DNA of 64,000 nt from Pandoraea iniqua. Lineage in GTDB: Bacteria > Pseudomonadota > Gammaproteobacteria > Burkholderiales > Burkholderiaceae. Of this stretch, positions 34,878 through 45,274 are shown in pieces (the stretch's first letter is position 1; every line of letters begins with the position of its first letter). Position numbers and translations under genes: made by a program. Location: the NCBI RefSeq assembly GCF_902459685.1, contig NZ_CABPSF010000011.1:62001-126000 (forward strand), read 5' to 3'. The notes under the pieces are model-generated. The model had not been told where the DNA came from and did no database searches. It saw nothing but the letters and a program-made list of their open reading frames with translations.

Positions 34878-37247
34878 TTATGACGTACTGGCCCCTCGTC
34901 TTATCATCCAATCCGGCTCGCCTACCGCCCCCTCGTCCTTCATGCGTGTGATCTCTGCCGGGTCGATACCGAGGAACGCAAGGATCGAGTCGGCATCGGC
35001 GCCGGGACGCCCCGAATCACCAGCATGCCCCAAGGGCGCCCCATCAAACTGAAACCAAGTCGGCTCAAGAAGCGTTACCTCCAATCCCTGGCAATCGCTC
35101 TGCCTGAAGCTCACGGTGGAACTCGGATGCTCGAGGAACCGCTCCCGCAGCTTGGCGATTGTCTGCACTGGGACCGCTCGAGCACCTTGGCGCTTCGCCT
35201 CCGCAATCGCATCATTGACGCTAAGACCAGTCAATTCGGGAAGCGAACCGTTGGCCTCAACGAATATCCAACCGTCTGCTTGTTGAAGCAGTGATGATGC
35301 TTGATTAGGTCCAGTGGCTTTGGGTCCGACCGCGCACTCAGGAAGGCCGCTAGACGTCCATTGGAATGGAAACTGAACCAATGAAGCCGCTGAGGCCAAG
35401 GATGTTTCCGCCCAATCCCCGCGCTTGCCACCATTGCGCTCGCGAGCCTGCAAAGCCGTCAGTGCCGAAAACGCGCCAAGGTAGCCCGTTAAATAATCGA
35501 CGCATGATGCAATCCCATGAAGGAGCGGCAATCCGGGTGTCCCAAAACGCGACATGATGCCGGCAATCGCCTGCAGCAGTGGATCGTATCCCGGTCGATC
35601 ATCGAAGGCGCCAGCGAACTCGCCTTTGAAGGCGCTCACCTGAACGACGACCGTGGCCGGATTGATCGCAGCGACGGCGTCTTGCGTCAGCCCCAGCCGT
35701 CGAACCCCCGCATCGGTTTCGTTCATGACGAGAATGTCGGCCCGTTTGATAAGACGGTGAAGCACATCCCGGGCGGAGTCCATCCTCAAATCGAGCAAGA
35801 TGCTCTGCTTGCCTTGGCTTGCTTCCGCGCCCCAATCCACGGTCACCAGCGGCTGATGATCCGGACGCGTTGTGTCAACCTTGACGACGTGCGCCCCAAG
35901 TTCGCCCAATATCCGTCCACAGGCGGGCCCCGCAATGACATTCGCCATATCAAGGACCGTGTATCCGTCCAGCGGCTTAGTTGTATTTCGCTTACTGGCA
36001 TCACCGCCATTCGATGGTGCCGGCGTCAGAACAGCGTCCAATGATGTCTTTGCAGCACGCAATGGCGGATAGGGGCGCGCAGAGTGAATATTCACGGCAC
36101 GTCCGAGTTGAGGGCTATTCACGCCAATTGGAGCCACCACCAAACCAGCCTCTTGAGCCCACGAAGCCGTCATCCACTCGTCGAACGTTTCGACAATTCC
36201 GAGCGGAACCTCTGCTTGAGCAAACACGGCTTCCCAGTGCTCGGCAGTCTGTGTGGCGAACACCTTCGCCATGTCGTCGGCAAGTGCGATGGAAATATCC
36301 GCACGCATCGCTTGAGGAACCGCGAGATTGGTCTGTGCAAACGACACGTTTTCCGGAAAATACGGCGAAACATTGACCACCCCAAGGTCTTTGGCTCGCT
36401 CCTCGAGCCCAAGCACCACAAGCATCGCTTGGGCAAGCCGCCGATTGACCGTTGTCACCGGCATCACCAGGCGTCCATCGGACGTGCGATAGCAACCTGC
36501 CGTCGGGTTCAGGCGGTTGACGAAACGGAGCATTTCCTCTTCGCTTTCGCGCGCGCGAGGCAGCAGGGATGCCAACTCTTCAGGCAAGCCTAGAAGAGCC
36601 GGCGGAACCAGGTGGGGTTTGATCCCACGAACACTCATGGCTAAAACGCCAATGGCGGAGAGGCCGGCAGACAGGCGAGGAATGACAATCGACGCGCCTA
36701 CTCCTGTGCGCTCCCGTTGGACCAACGCGGCACAGACGGCAGAAACGGCGAGTACACCCGCATATACAGAGCACAGCGGCAGCGGAGTGTAGATGACCTC
36801 GCGCCCGAGCAATCGACTAGTCACACCGAGATCCGTGTAGAAACCGGCGAGGGAGTTTAGTAGATCGTCACTCGCGTCATCCGGAACATCGAATGTTTGA
36901 TCTCCGGGTACAACACTCGTAAATCCCAGTACGATCTGTCGCGACGAAAGCCGAGCGGTCACTGCCCCGTCGAGGATGACCAAGTCCGCGTCGGCCAGTC
37001 CGTCCAGTCGCTCAACAGGCAGAAGCGTCTTGCCTCGATCGAGATAACCATCAAGCTCGCTCACCGAACCACCGGGCCGCTCTGCAGCAAAAACTTGAGC
37101 CCCTTGATCCGCCAGGAGTTGGCCTGCGAGGCGTCCCGCAAGCGAGCAACTCCGTTGCAACACGCTCAAATGCGCCAATGGCAACGCGGCCCCCTGCACG
37201 CAGCTCTGACCATCCGCACGTGCCGCCCCGACTTTTGAATTTTTCAT
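34878..37247 (-). CDS. fused two-domain family III CoA-transferase (CaiB/BaiF type)
   Basis: A 789-residue protein made of two CaiB-type domains in tandem; single members have about 400 residues. The second half is canonical: LDGYTVLDMANVIAGPACGR, LGAHVVKVDTT, and DRPGYDPLLQAIAGIMSRFG with the catalytic Asp. The first half is more divergent (LAGQLLADQGAQVFAAERPGG; DDLLNSLAGFYTDLG) but keeps an Asp at the same place. It would move CoA between organic acids. GAGGTG before the ATG supports the start. The substrate is unknown. Confidence 0.85.
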   Translation of the reverse strand: MKNSKVGAARADGQSCVQGAALPLAHLSVLQRSCSLAGRLAGQLLADQGAQVFAAERPGGSVSELDGYLDRGKTLLPVERLDGLADADLVILDGAVTARLSSRQIVLGFTSVVPGDQTFDVPDDASDDLLNSLAGFYTDLGVTSRLLGREVIYTPLPLCSVYAGVLAVSAVCAALVQRERTGVGASIVIPRLSAGLSAIGVLAMSVRGIKPHLVPPALLGLPEELASLLPRARESEEEMLRFVNRLNPTAGCYRTSDGRLVMPVTTVNRRLAQAMLVVLGLEERAKDLGVVNVSPYFPENVSFAQTNLAVPQAMRADISIALADDMAKVFATQTAEHWEAVFAQAEVPLGIVETFDEWMTASWAQEAGLVVAPIGVNSPQLGRAVNIHSARPYPPLRAAKTSLDAVLTPAPSNGGDASKRNTTKPLDGYTVLDMANVIAGPACGRILGELGAHVVKVDTTRPDHQPLVTVDWGAEASQGKQSILLDLRMDSARDVLHRLIKRADILVMNETDAGVRRLGLTQDAVAAINPATVVVQVSAFKGEFAGAFDDRPGYDPLLQAIAGIMSRFGTPGLPLLHGIASCVDYLTGYLGAFSALTALQARERNGGKRGDWAETSLASAASLVQFPFQWTSSGLPECAVGPKATGPNQASSLLQQADGWIFVEANGSLPELTGLSVNDAIAEAKRQGARAVPVQTIAKLRERFLEHPSSTVSFRQSDCQGLEVTLLEPTWFQFDGAPLGHAGDSGRPGADADSILAFLGIDPAEITRMKDEGAVGEPDWMIRRGASTS

Positions 37248-37376
37248 CTACACCTCGTCCCTTCCACCAAATGAGAGATTGACGACGATGGCCTAGCGTT
37301 CCTTCAGGACAGGCAACCTAATTGGATAGCGTCCGCAGCGTCGCCGTTGAATTTGCCAACCAGCACCACACTGAGA

Positions 37377-37589
37377 TTAGCGTCGGCCCTCGCGCCGGGA
37401 ATGTCGAACGCCTCGCCACGCACACCCCGTGATGTGCGCGGCCACGTAAAGCAGCGCTGCAAATATCGCTGCGGCGAGAATGCACTCAAGAAGGTCAAAT
37501 TCGTAGCCGAACGCGACCAAACTGGTGACGAGGGCGAGCCCAATATTCAAGCTCACCATGCAAGCCGATATCTCAGGAATGATTCGCAC
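37377..37589 (-). CDS. small hypothetical membrane protein
   Basis: A 70-residue protein from a GTG with GGAGGGG 4 nt upstream, a strong ribosome site. Two hydrophobic segments (VSLNIGLALVTSLVAFGY; CILAAAIFAALLYVAAHI) suggest a two-helix inner-membrane protein with a basic C-terminus. Not recognised. Confidence 0.5.
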   Translation of the reverse strand: MRIIPEISACMVSLNIGLALVTSLVAFGYEFDLLECILAAAIFAALLYVAAHITGCAWRGVRHSRREGRR

Positions 37590-38030
37590 AATGCCCCTCC
37601 AAGAGCCATCTGAGCACAGACAGCCCAACTCAAAACGCATGCGAATTTGATGGGCCAGAAAACTTGCCTGAAATTGAGCCAACGCCTGTCGGCGGCAACG
37701 TGAAACTCAATGGCAAGGACAACCGTCTCTAGAGGAACTACTAAACTCCACGCTGATCATTCCGAGCAGTCGAGTTTGTTTCCGTACACGGCAATCAGAG
37801 GCAACCATTCCTAATCATCTCCGTCCAGTTTGTGTTAGCTGCATCCTCCCGGGCACATCGACTCCCTCTGCCCCGTGAACCAGCAAGTTAACCTTAGGTC
37901 CTTCAACTCGCGCACCACTCAAAATCAGAAGAACGCCCCAAAATTACCGGGGACGCTCCCGGCATTTTCGGGCGAAGCGGTAGCAGATTTGTGAAGCCGC
38001 TCATTAATACAAACATCAATACACACACCA
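37590..38030. other. gap downstream of the autotransporter gene
   Basis: About 440 bp without a supported gene. CCGGG-GACGCT-CCCGG near 37944-37959 is a weak candidate terminator for the autotransporter; nothing else stands out. Confidence 0.35.
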
Positions 38031-41000
38031 TCAGAACTCATAGCGGAGCCCGACCTTCCCACCGACGCCGGAATTACCGTGTCGCCCGGTGCGGACCTGC
38101 CCGTTCACCTCAGCGTAGCCCTGGAATCTCGGGCTGAACTGTCCAGTAAGGCCGAGGGCTAGTTGCATTGCACCGCCCACGCCTCCTGTCGAAAGCGGAT
38201 CCGTGCCGGGCAAATTGACATCCCCCCCGAACATCTGGGTGTATCCCCAACCGATATCGGCGTAAGGTCTGGCGCTCGATGCAACACCCTGTATCGGGTA
38301 GCTGACACGCACGCCGGTGGCCGCCGTAATCGAGCGGCTATTGTTGATCCCTACGGCTACGCCATCCGCATCGGTCATATTCCTGAAATTTGCCGTATGG
38401 CCAATAAACTGGACGCGCGGCTCGATCATGAGACCGGAAGTTAGCTCGATCTGCCGCCCGCCTTCCAGCGCCATGTCAAGGCCGGTTCCGTAAAGCGTAC
38501 CAACGTTGCGAGCAAGGCTTTTCACCGTGGTCCGGTAAAATGTCCCCCCCAACACCGCATCGGCATACCAGCCCTCCTGCGACATCCAGGTGGCCGTCAA
38601 TGCGAGCGTCTGGGCCTGTACCGACAGATCACTGCTATTGTCCGCGGTGGTTCGCGGGGTCGCATGGGCCGAACCAATCGTAGCAGCAACGCCGACCCGG
38701 AATGCATCGCCTCCCGATGTCGTGTAACGCAGGAAATTCCCGCCAAACTGCATCGCTTGCGTTTGCTGATCAAAGCCGTAGCCATATTTTTGGAAGGGGA
38801 GGTTCGGCGTATAGCTCCCTGTGTCGCCAAATACACGTGCAAAGGCTTCGCCACCCACAACCGACGAACCGTTTGCACCGTGTCGAATATCGCCTAACCG
38901 AGAATGGAGCCCGTCCATCACCGTCGCCGCGTAACGCTGCAACACGAGCGGCGCGACCAAATAAGCACTCGCTTGCGGCACCAGCAGCGGCCGGCTCGGT
39001 ACGACGGGGTCGTCTTTGGGTTGTCCCGGCGTCACATTACCCCCTGGATCTTCGTAAGCCGTCTGAAGACGATAGTCCCAGGTGTTGTCGCCGTTATTAG
39101 GCATAACACTCTGCGTCGGATCGGCTGCCCCCCACTTCGAACCCGGGCCGTAAGCAAAAAGCCGGTACTGATAGGCACTGTTGGCGCCCACAACATAGTT
39201 CGTGTCGAGTTGGAAAGAATTTGCGGCTGCAGTACCCCCGACCTGCACAAGCGAAATCCCTTCGTCACCATGCGCTTTGTTGTCGTTGCGCGTATTGGAA
39301 TTCCCGCCCGAACCCGTCGTCGTCATATGCAATTTCGTGGTGCCAGTCGCATCCCCTGTGACGATCATTCGGTCGGTATGCTGGTTGCTCATGCTCCCGC
39401 CGAGATTGAGCTCAGTACGCATGGCCAGTGTGCCGCCACCAGTGTAGTCACCGGCTACCGAAAGCGTTTGATACCCTCCACCGGGCGCCCCCCCTCCGAA
39501 GTTGACAGTTCCAAGATTGGTGAGGCTGTTGACCATCGAGTCGCCAGTCATATTCCACTGGCTCGCTGCGTCGGTGATCGCCATGTTGAACGTGCTGCCT
39601 GCGTCCGCTGCAACCGCTCCGGTATAGGTACTACCGGGATCCAAGCTCAGATTCACCGTGCTGCCTGAGCCACGCGTGAAACTACCGGTGTACGCGCTGC
39701 CGTTGTTCAGGTTCAGATTCAGCGTGGTTCCGGCATCTGCCATCACGGTGCCGTTGAGCGTTGAGCCGTTTGTTGTCAGCGTGCCGTTTCCGGCGGTCAC
39801 ATGGTAGAGCGCAGAGCCTGCACCGGTATTCACCGCCGTGTTGTTCAGCGTAACGTTCGTGTTGCCGTCGGAAACAATCCCGTCGCCAGCGCTATTGATG
39901 GTGCCGTTCGTAAAGCTCACGCTACTGTTATTGTGGGCTGCCACCGCGGCAACGCCGGCCGACGTGCTGTTGACGGTCGCAGGCCCCATATCGAGCGTGC
40001 CAGCGTTGGCGATTACCCCCGACATCCGGCTCGCGCCCGAGAACGCCAGCCGGCCATCGCCCTCTTTTGTGAATACAAAGTCAGTGCCATTGCTACCATG
40101 CACGCTACTCCAAGTCGTATCTGCACCGGCGTCGACGATGACGGCGCCATCCTTACGCAGCTCGATGTCGCGTTGTGAGGTGAAACTCCCCGCCACTTCG
40201 AGCTTCCCGCCATTGAGGACCACCTCACGCGCAACGCTCGTATCGCCCAGGTTCTGATCCGCGCTGATCTTTAGAATACCGCCGTTGATGCGCGTGTTAC
40301 CGACATACTCGTTGTCGCCGGTCAGCTCCAGCGTTCCATCTCCATCCTTGAGTACAAAAACGCCCTTACCGTTCGGCGACGCGGTACCGCTTCCGATTTG
40401 ATAACCGATGGTCTCGGTATTACCGGTGCCAATGTCGTAGTGGACATTGTCATCAGCGCCAATGACACCGCCCTTGGCGGCATTCGTTCCCTGGTCTATC
40501 GTGATGCGAGGCCAATTGGTGGCGTTGGTCTCATTCGGCGTACCAGCCTCCGACAGATCCAGCCAACCGCCGTCCAACGTGAACGTTTTGGTAAATGTTC
40601 CGGGTGTGACATTCTGCAACGCCAGCACACCGCCCTGAATATCCGTAGCGCCGGTGTAATTGAACGCATTGCTGCCAGACAGCGTGAGCGTGCCGCTGTT
40701 CGTCTTGACAAGGTCGCCAGTGCCGTTGATCGAACCAGAGAATGTGCCACTGTTGGTGCCGTCGACTGTCAGCGATTTAGCACCGATATTGATAGTGCCG
40801 TCCCCCGTTATCATGCCAACAGTGAAGCCGGTGCCTGAGACCGTTTGAGCATCCAACGTGCCAGACGTACCGACGTTGATCGTATGACCGCTGGCATTAG
40901 CAGCACCGGTTGCCGACAATTGTCCGCCCTGAATGTCCGTAATGCCGGTGTGGTCGAACGAGTGGGCGCCGCCCAGCGTCAGCGTGGCGGTTCCATTTTT

Positions 41001-42941
41001 TATCAGTTGACCGTCTCCGTCGATCGTCCCGCTAAAGGCCGAATCGGTGGTGCTGTTGTTGACGTTCAGATTTCCGCCTAGATGGATCGTGCCATCGCCC
41101 GCAGTATTGCTGGTAATGCCGCCGAGTTCGAATGTGCCAACGGATGCATCGACGTTGAGCGTCGCTCCCGGGGCGGCAAAATCGAATTGCTTTCCCGCCG
41201 CCGAAGTTGCCGCGTCGCTGACCCCCAGCGTGGCAGTATCAGCGATATGCACCCCGCCGCCGAACGCAAATGCGTCGCCCCCCGTCAGTGTCAGCGTACC
41301 TGTGCCGGAACGAGTGACGTCACCCGATCCATCGATTTTCCCTGCGTAGGTGGTGCTGGCCGAACCGTTGACGATCAAACCATGCGAACCTAGTTCCATG
41401 GTTCCGCCCTTTCCCTCAAGCGAATCGATCGTAAGACTCGGTGCATTGATCCGCGAAATATCAATCGTTCCGTAGTCGTCGATCCGGAACTTTGTATCTA
41501 TCGCTGCCGCATCGTTCAGGTACTGAACGCTCCCTTCTTGTGCCGGGGTACCTCGCGCCCATATCCCAACACCACTAGTTCCGCCTCCGGCGCCTTGGAA
41601 GATAACGGCGCCTCCATTCTCCGCTAGAATTCCCCATGATTCAGCCCCCAGAGTCATCGATGCGCCGTCGAACAGCGCACCGCTGAATGTTGCCGTACTG
41701 CTCACGCCGGTTACCCGAATCGCTGCAGCGTCTTTGCCGCTGACATCGAATGTAGGCAAGACACTGCCAGGCAAAAATGTCTGCTGAGCACCGTTTGCAA
41801 GCGTCAAGCCGTACGCTCCATCGGCCGTCGTCTTCAGCGTGGTCGCTGCATCGAAATTCAACGTGTTGCCAGCCCCGTCAACATATACGGCATCTTTGCC
41901 GCCGTCGCCGGTCGATATTGTTGAATTGACCGTCGTCAAAGTGCCACTCCCCGATACGTTCACGCCCTCGCCTTGGTCGGCAGAAACACGTGTATTGGTG
42001 AGTGTAAGACTAGCGCTGCCCATGACATGGACACCGTCGGAATTGGAGCCATGCGTAGCAATGTTCCCGTCAGCCCATGCGACATTGGCATCAGTACCGG
42101 CGAGCAGCCCCAGCGAGCTCTCCCCTTTTGTCTCAATGCTGGACGACGTATCCGCGGTCAGCGTGCTCTTATTGCCATAGAAAACCACGCCAATCGAATT
42201 GTCTCCTGCAGTCGCAACTCTGAGATTGGTGAATGAAAAGTTATACCCCATAAGGCGTCCAACATTCACGCCGTAAGCGTAACTGCGATCCGTACTGATG
42301 GTACTGTTAGAAATAGTCAGCGAGGCGTTTCCTTCTCTTGCCAAAATACCCGCATTGACTGAATCGTAATCCCCGCCGGCATTCGTACCGTGAACGGAAA
42401 TATCTGCGCTATCGATAGTGGCCGCTGCGCCATTCCCCATCTTTATCCCACTAGCACCATAACCGCTCACAATGACAGAGTTGCGCCGCCCATTGCTCAC
42501 CGTCATATTCAGCTCGCTACCACCATCGACATATATCCCGTGCGCAGCATTTCCGTTTCCGTCATCATCACCTGATGTAACAACCGACACGTTATTTAGT
42601 TCCGCCTTCGATCCTGAGCCGGACAAGAAAACGCCGACTGCAGCATTTCCTCTAGTCGTAATGACATTGTTGTCGGGGGCGGCGTAAACGTTGCCGTCCG
42701 TGACAACAAAACCATGGTGACCATCGTCGGTTGTCACGATGGTATCGGCCGACGACAAATCTGTATTCGTCACGGTGTCAGCGTAGTCCACCGCATACGC
42801 TGCACTGCTCATAGCGGCAAATGCAACAACACCTCCGGCCGCTGCAACCCGGCCCCACCCCCCGCCACTCTTAGCAAGCTCAGAGGCCACCACAGTTCGA
42901 CCGGTATTTTTGTCTTTCGTGAGACGATATATTCTGTTCAT
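38031..42941 (-). CDS. large type Va autotransporter
   Basis: A 1636-residue autotransporter. The start is the Met of NRIYRLTKDKNTGRTVVA, the classical extended signal peptide region, with cleavage after AAYAV-like sequence (SSAAYA). The passenger is Asn/Thr/Gly-rich with repeated autotransporter-associated beta-strand units (for example GTLTLSGSNAFNYTGATDIQ), forming a long beta-helix. A C-terminal barrel of about 270 residues begins near GGEAFARVFGDTGSY and ends in GLRYEF with terminal Phe. No protease triad is evident; adhesion or biofilm roles are typical of such passengers. The gene is monocistronic. Confidence 0.9.
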   Translation of the reverse strand: MNRIYRLTKDKNTGRTVVASELAKSGGGWGRVAAAGGVVAFAAMSSAAYAVDYADTVTNTDLSSADTIVTTDDGHHGFVVTDGNVYAAPDNNVITTRGNAAVGVFLSGSGSKAELNNVSVVTSGDDDGNGNAAHGIYVDGGSELNMTVSNGRRNSVIVSGYGASGIKMGNGAAATIDSADISVHGTNAGGDYDSVNAGILAREGNASLTISNSTISTDRSYAYGVNVGRLMGYNFSFTNLRVATAGDNSIGVVFYGNKSTLTADTSSSIETKGESSLGLLAGTDANVAWADGNIATHGSNSDGVHVMGSASLTLTNTRVSADQGEGVNVSGSGTLTTVNSTISTGDGGKDAVYVDGAGNTLNFDAATTLKTTADGAYGLTLANGAQQTFLPGSVLPTFDVSGKDAAAIRVTGVSSTATFSGALFDGASMTLGAESWGILAENGGAVIFQGAGGGTSGVGIWARGTPAQEGSVQYLNDAAAIDTKFRIDDYGTIDISRINAPSLTIDSLEGKGGTMELGSHGLIVNGSASTTYAGKIDGSGDVTRSGTGTLTLTGGDAFAFGGGVHIADTATLGVSDAATSAAGKQFDFAAPGATLNVDASVGTFELGGITSNTAGDGTIHLGGNLNVNNSTTDSAFSGTIDGDGQLIKNGTATLTLGGAHSFDHTGITDIQGGQLSATGAANASGHTINVGTSGTLDAQTVSGTGFTVGMITGDGTINIGAKSLTVDGTNSGTFSGSINGTGDLVKTNSGTLTLSGSNAFNYTGATDIQGGVLALQNVTPGTFTKTFTLDGGWLDLSEAGTPNETNATNWPRITIDQGTNAAKGGVIGADDNVHYDIGTGNTETIGYQIGSGTASPNGKGVFVLKDGDGTLELTGDNEYVGNTRINGGILKISADQNLGDTSVAREVVLNGGKLEVAGSFTSQRDIELRKDGAVIVDAGADTTWSSVHGSNGTDFVFTKEGDGRLAFSGASRMSGVIANAGTLDMGPATVNSTSAGVAAVAAHNNSSVSFTNGTINSAGDGIVSDGNTNVTLNNTAVNTGAGSALYHVTAGNGTLTTNGSTLNGTVMADAGTTLNLNLNNGSAYTGSFTRGSGSTVNLSLDPGSTYTGAVAADAGSTFNMAITDAASQWNMTGDSMVNSLTNLGTVNFGGGAPGGGYQTLSVAGDYTGGGTLAMRTELNLGGSMSNQHTDRMIVTGDATGTTKLHMTTTGSGGNSNTRNDNKAHGDEGISLVQVGGTAAANSFQLDTNYVVGANSAYQYRLFAYGPGSKWGAADPTQSVMPNNGDNTWDYRLQTAYEDPGGNVTPGQPKDDPVVPSRPLLVPQASAYLVAPLVLQRYAATVMDGLHSRLGDIRHGANGSSVVGGEAFARVFGDTGSYTPNLPFQKYGYGFDQQTQAMQFGGNFLRYTTSGGDAFRVGVAATIGSAHATPRTTADNSSDLSVQAQTLALTATWMSQEGWYADAVLGGTFYRTTVKSLARNVGTLYGTGLDMALEGGRQIELTSGLMIEPRVQFIGHTANFRNMTDADGVAVGINNSRSITAATGVRVSYPIQGVASSARPYADIGWGYTQMFGGDVNLPGTDPLSTGGVGGAMQLALGLTGQFSPRFQGYAEVNGQVRTGRHGNSGVGGKVGLRYEF

Positions 42942-43119
42942 AAGAAAATCCGTTGAACGAGCACTTTTTTCACCATAAATCAAGCGGCGCTCCTCCACGT
43001 TTTCAAAACCGCCTTTTACGTTTGATCAGAACGCAGAGATCTCGATTTCCGCCTCTTTCAGCTTGAGCTAGTATGTCGAAGCCAGTGCATGAGGCGACGG
43101 CTGCTCGAAAAGCAGGTGA

Positions 43120-43590
43120 CGGATTTTGGGGCAGGCCGGCCAATTCACGCCATGTAGCAAAGCGCACGGCGTGCTATATGCGATGGAGCATCGCCCATAG
43201 AAATCAACGCTTGAGTGCGAACTGCGGCCCGATTGGTCCGAAACATGACGAAAGGGCCCGCGTACGCTTTGGATCGCGGCGGCCCTGCATCCCCCCTCCC
43301 CGCGCGGGTCGATGGGAGCCCTTCGCGCGGTTGTGGGTTCTGGCCTCCGTTTAGACGAGCACTGCTGCACGCCGCCCAGGTCGGCGAGGTCAACCTTCGC
43401 TGCCGGACAGCTGTACAATTGATCCGTCACGACCTCGTACGGCGCCAGTGCCACGCGCTGCACGCGCTTGACGAAACGCTTGGCAGCGGCCTTGTCGCGC
43501 GGCTTTTGCTGCAGGATGTCCGATTCCGCGCCGAGCTTTTCGACGGCACACCCCGATGGCTCTCGTACATTTCACGCGTCGCACTATCTT
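43120..43590 (-). pseudogene. decayed IS6-like DDE transposase
   Basis: Reading the minus strand across frames gives RDKAAAKRFVKRVQRVALAP, YEVVTDQLYSCPAAKVDLAD, then after frameshifts RRDPKRTRALSSCFGPIG and FALKR. This is the C-terminal half of the IS6-type transposase found in Burkholderiales, with the second catalytic Asp in VVTDQL. Stops and frameshifts make it non-functional. Confidence 0.7.
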
Positions 43591-44149
43591 CCGGCCGCAG
43601 CTTTGTCGATAAGCGTAAATTCAGCCCCCCACAAATTCCCAGCTAAACGAGCGCAAAGCCTGCGTCCGCAACTGCATCGCGCCGATGCAACCGGTGATAT
43701 GCAACGAAGTTGACTTCGTTGCGCTCCGGGCGACTGCCGTGTCAGGTGGAAACCGAGGTCCGTCGTGCACCGATACGCTTTGCTCGCCGTTACGCGGCAA
43801 CGGATTATTCTCGTGCGACGTCAAACGCTAGTAAACTGCAAATATCAGCATCCGGCGCGTGCCACAGCGGCTCCGTCAGCATGTCCAGCGATAGGCAGGG
43901 ATAGCCACCACAAGCTCCGCACGTGAGCATTAAGCTGTGGGCTGTAGCGCTCGCTTTCGAGAGGGGTAGTGCCTGTCCGGGCAGGCCGGTAGGTGTAACA
44001 GTCGGCGCTTGAGCCGTCCATAGAGACCAGCAACGATAGCCGCAGCCGCCAGTCGCATAGCCCGGAGTCCAGGGCAAATGTTGCGTCGGGAGCCCTGAAG
44101 GGCGATAGGATGCTAGCTAAGCTAGCACAGCAGTACGAAGACAATCCAA
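43591..44149. other. gap between two transposase ruins
   Basis: About 560 bp with no supported gene; probably further degraded mobile DNA. Confidence 0.3.
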
Positions 44150-44900
44150 TCTGGACCACTTGCGCATACGAAGGCTCGGTTGCACGAGCGCGAGGCGGAA
44201 GTATTCGAGACGGGCATAGTGGACTTCAGCCGTTCGCCCGAGGACCTCATGGTGCTCCACGCGAAGATCTGACAGCAGACGCCAGGGAACGATTATTTGG
44301 AACGCGCGCTCGGCAAGGCGGGGCATTAGGCACAAGGCAATGTTTGACCGAAACCACGCACTACCCGTCGTGCAGCAGGCGCCGCCTGATGCGAATTACC
44401 CATTCGAGCGTCAATTAGAATCGCGGCCAGCCAACGAAACGGGCCTAAAACTGACGCACCACATCGGCAAACCTCATCTCGAGCCCCCTCCTCGATCGCT
44501 GGAGCAGCGCGCCTGCCGGGTCGCGTGGCATGGCAGAGGAGCGCCGGCACTTGGGTACGCTGCTGAAGCGTTTGGGCATCGAGGCGCTGAACCGCAAGCC
44601 GAACACGAACCGTAGCGACGAGCAGCACAGAATCGGGCAAGCGCCGCTGAGGTGATGACACTCGACCGACCAATCAAGCGCGAGCGCCCGGCACCGGCCA
44701 CACCTCGCTAGCTCGAGGTTTTGTGTACCCGACGCGACACTGGCCTGAGATAGCCGAACGGTACTGGCCCACCCGGTGGTGATCACAATGGAAGTAATCC
44801 ATGCCGCGGAAGCGCTTGACGAGGCCTGCACAAAATTCAGCAGACACAATGCTCCAGCGCGGGAGGACCTCCTCCATTCCGTACACTAGCGCGTCGTCAA
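44150..44900 (+). pseudogene. decayed IS3-family transposase
   Basis: Pieces of an IS3-type OrfA/OrfB are readable in shifting frames. They are NDYLERALGKAGH (OrfA end, about 44290-44330), RRHLGTLLKRLGIEALNRKP with PNTNRS (about 44540-44620), and ARGFVYPT followed by ITMEVIHAAEALDEACTKF (about 44710-44840). Many stops intervene. No terminal repeats were found. Confidence 0.65.
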
Positions 44901-45274
44901 CATCCTAGCGGTCGTGATAGCAGCGATCGTCTGCACTCGCGCGGTGACCCAGCAAAGGCTCCGCACTCGCCGCCGCAGCGCTCCGCGTGCGCTCTCGCGA
45001 TTGAATCCACGTATGTGGCTGGTTCACGGTCCGCTGGCCTTCGTCGCGAATCCGACAATCGATACTCGCGGTTGATGGTAAGCATCAATCAGCTTGGGCT
45101 CATGGTCAGCGCCAAGCTTCCGCTTCCCGCTGCTGTCACGCTAATCAGCCATAACGCAATGACGTCAACTCCCCTCCCCCCTTTATCACTTGCGTCCGCA
45201 AGTCGTTACCGCGGACGCAAGCGTGGACTCGTTCAATTGCGAATTCTAGGCGTGCATAAATTCGCGCTCGCTCC
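44901..45274. other. gap downstream of the tandem Ig-like genes
   Basis: About 375 bp without a supported gene; no clear terminator for the Ig-like gene. Confidence 0.3.

Noticed and set aside
39838-42236. Several long plus-strand frames inside the autotransporter
   Set aside because: They are shadows of repetitive coding sequence; none has protein features or a ribosome site.
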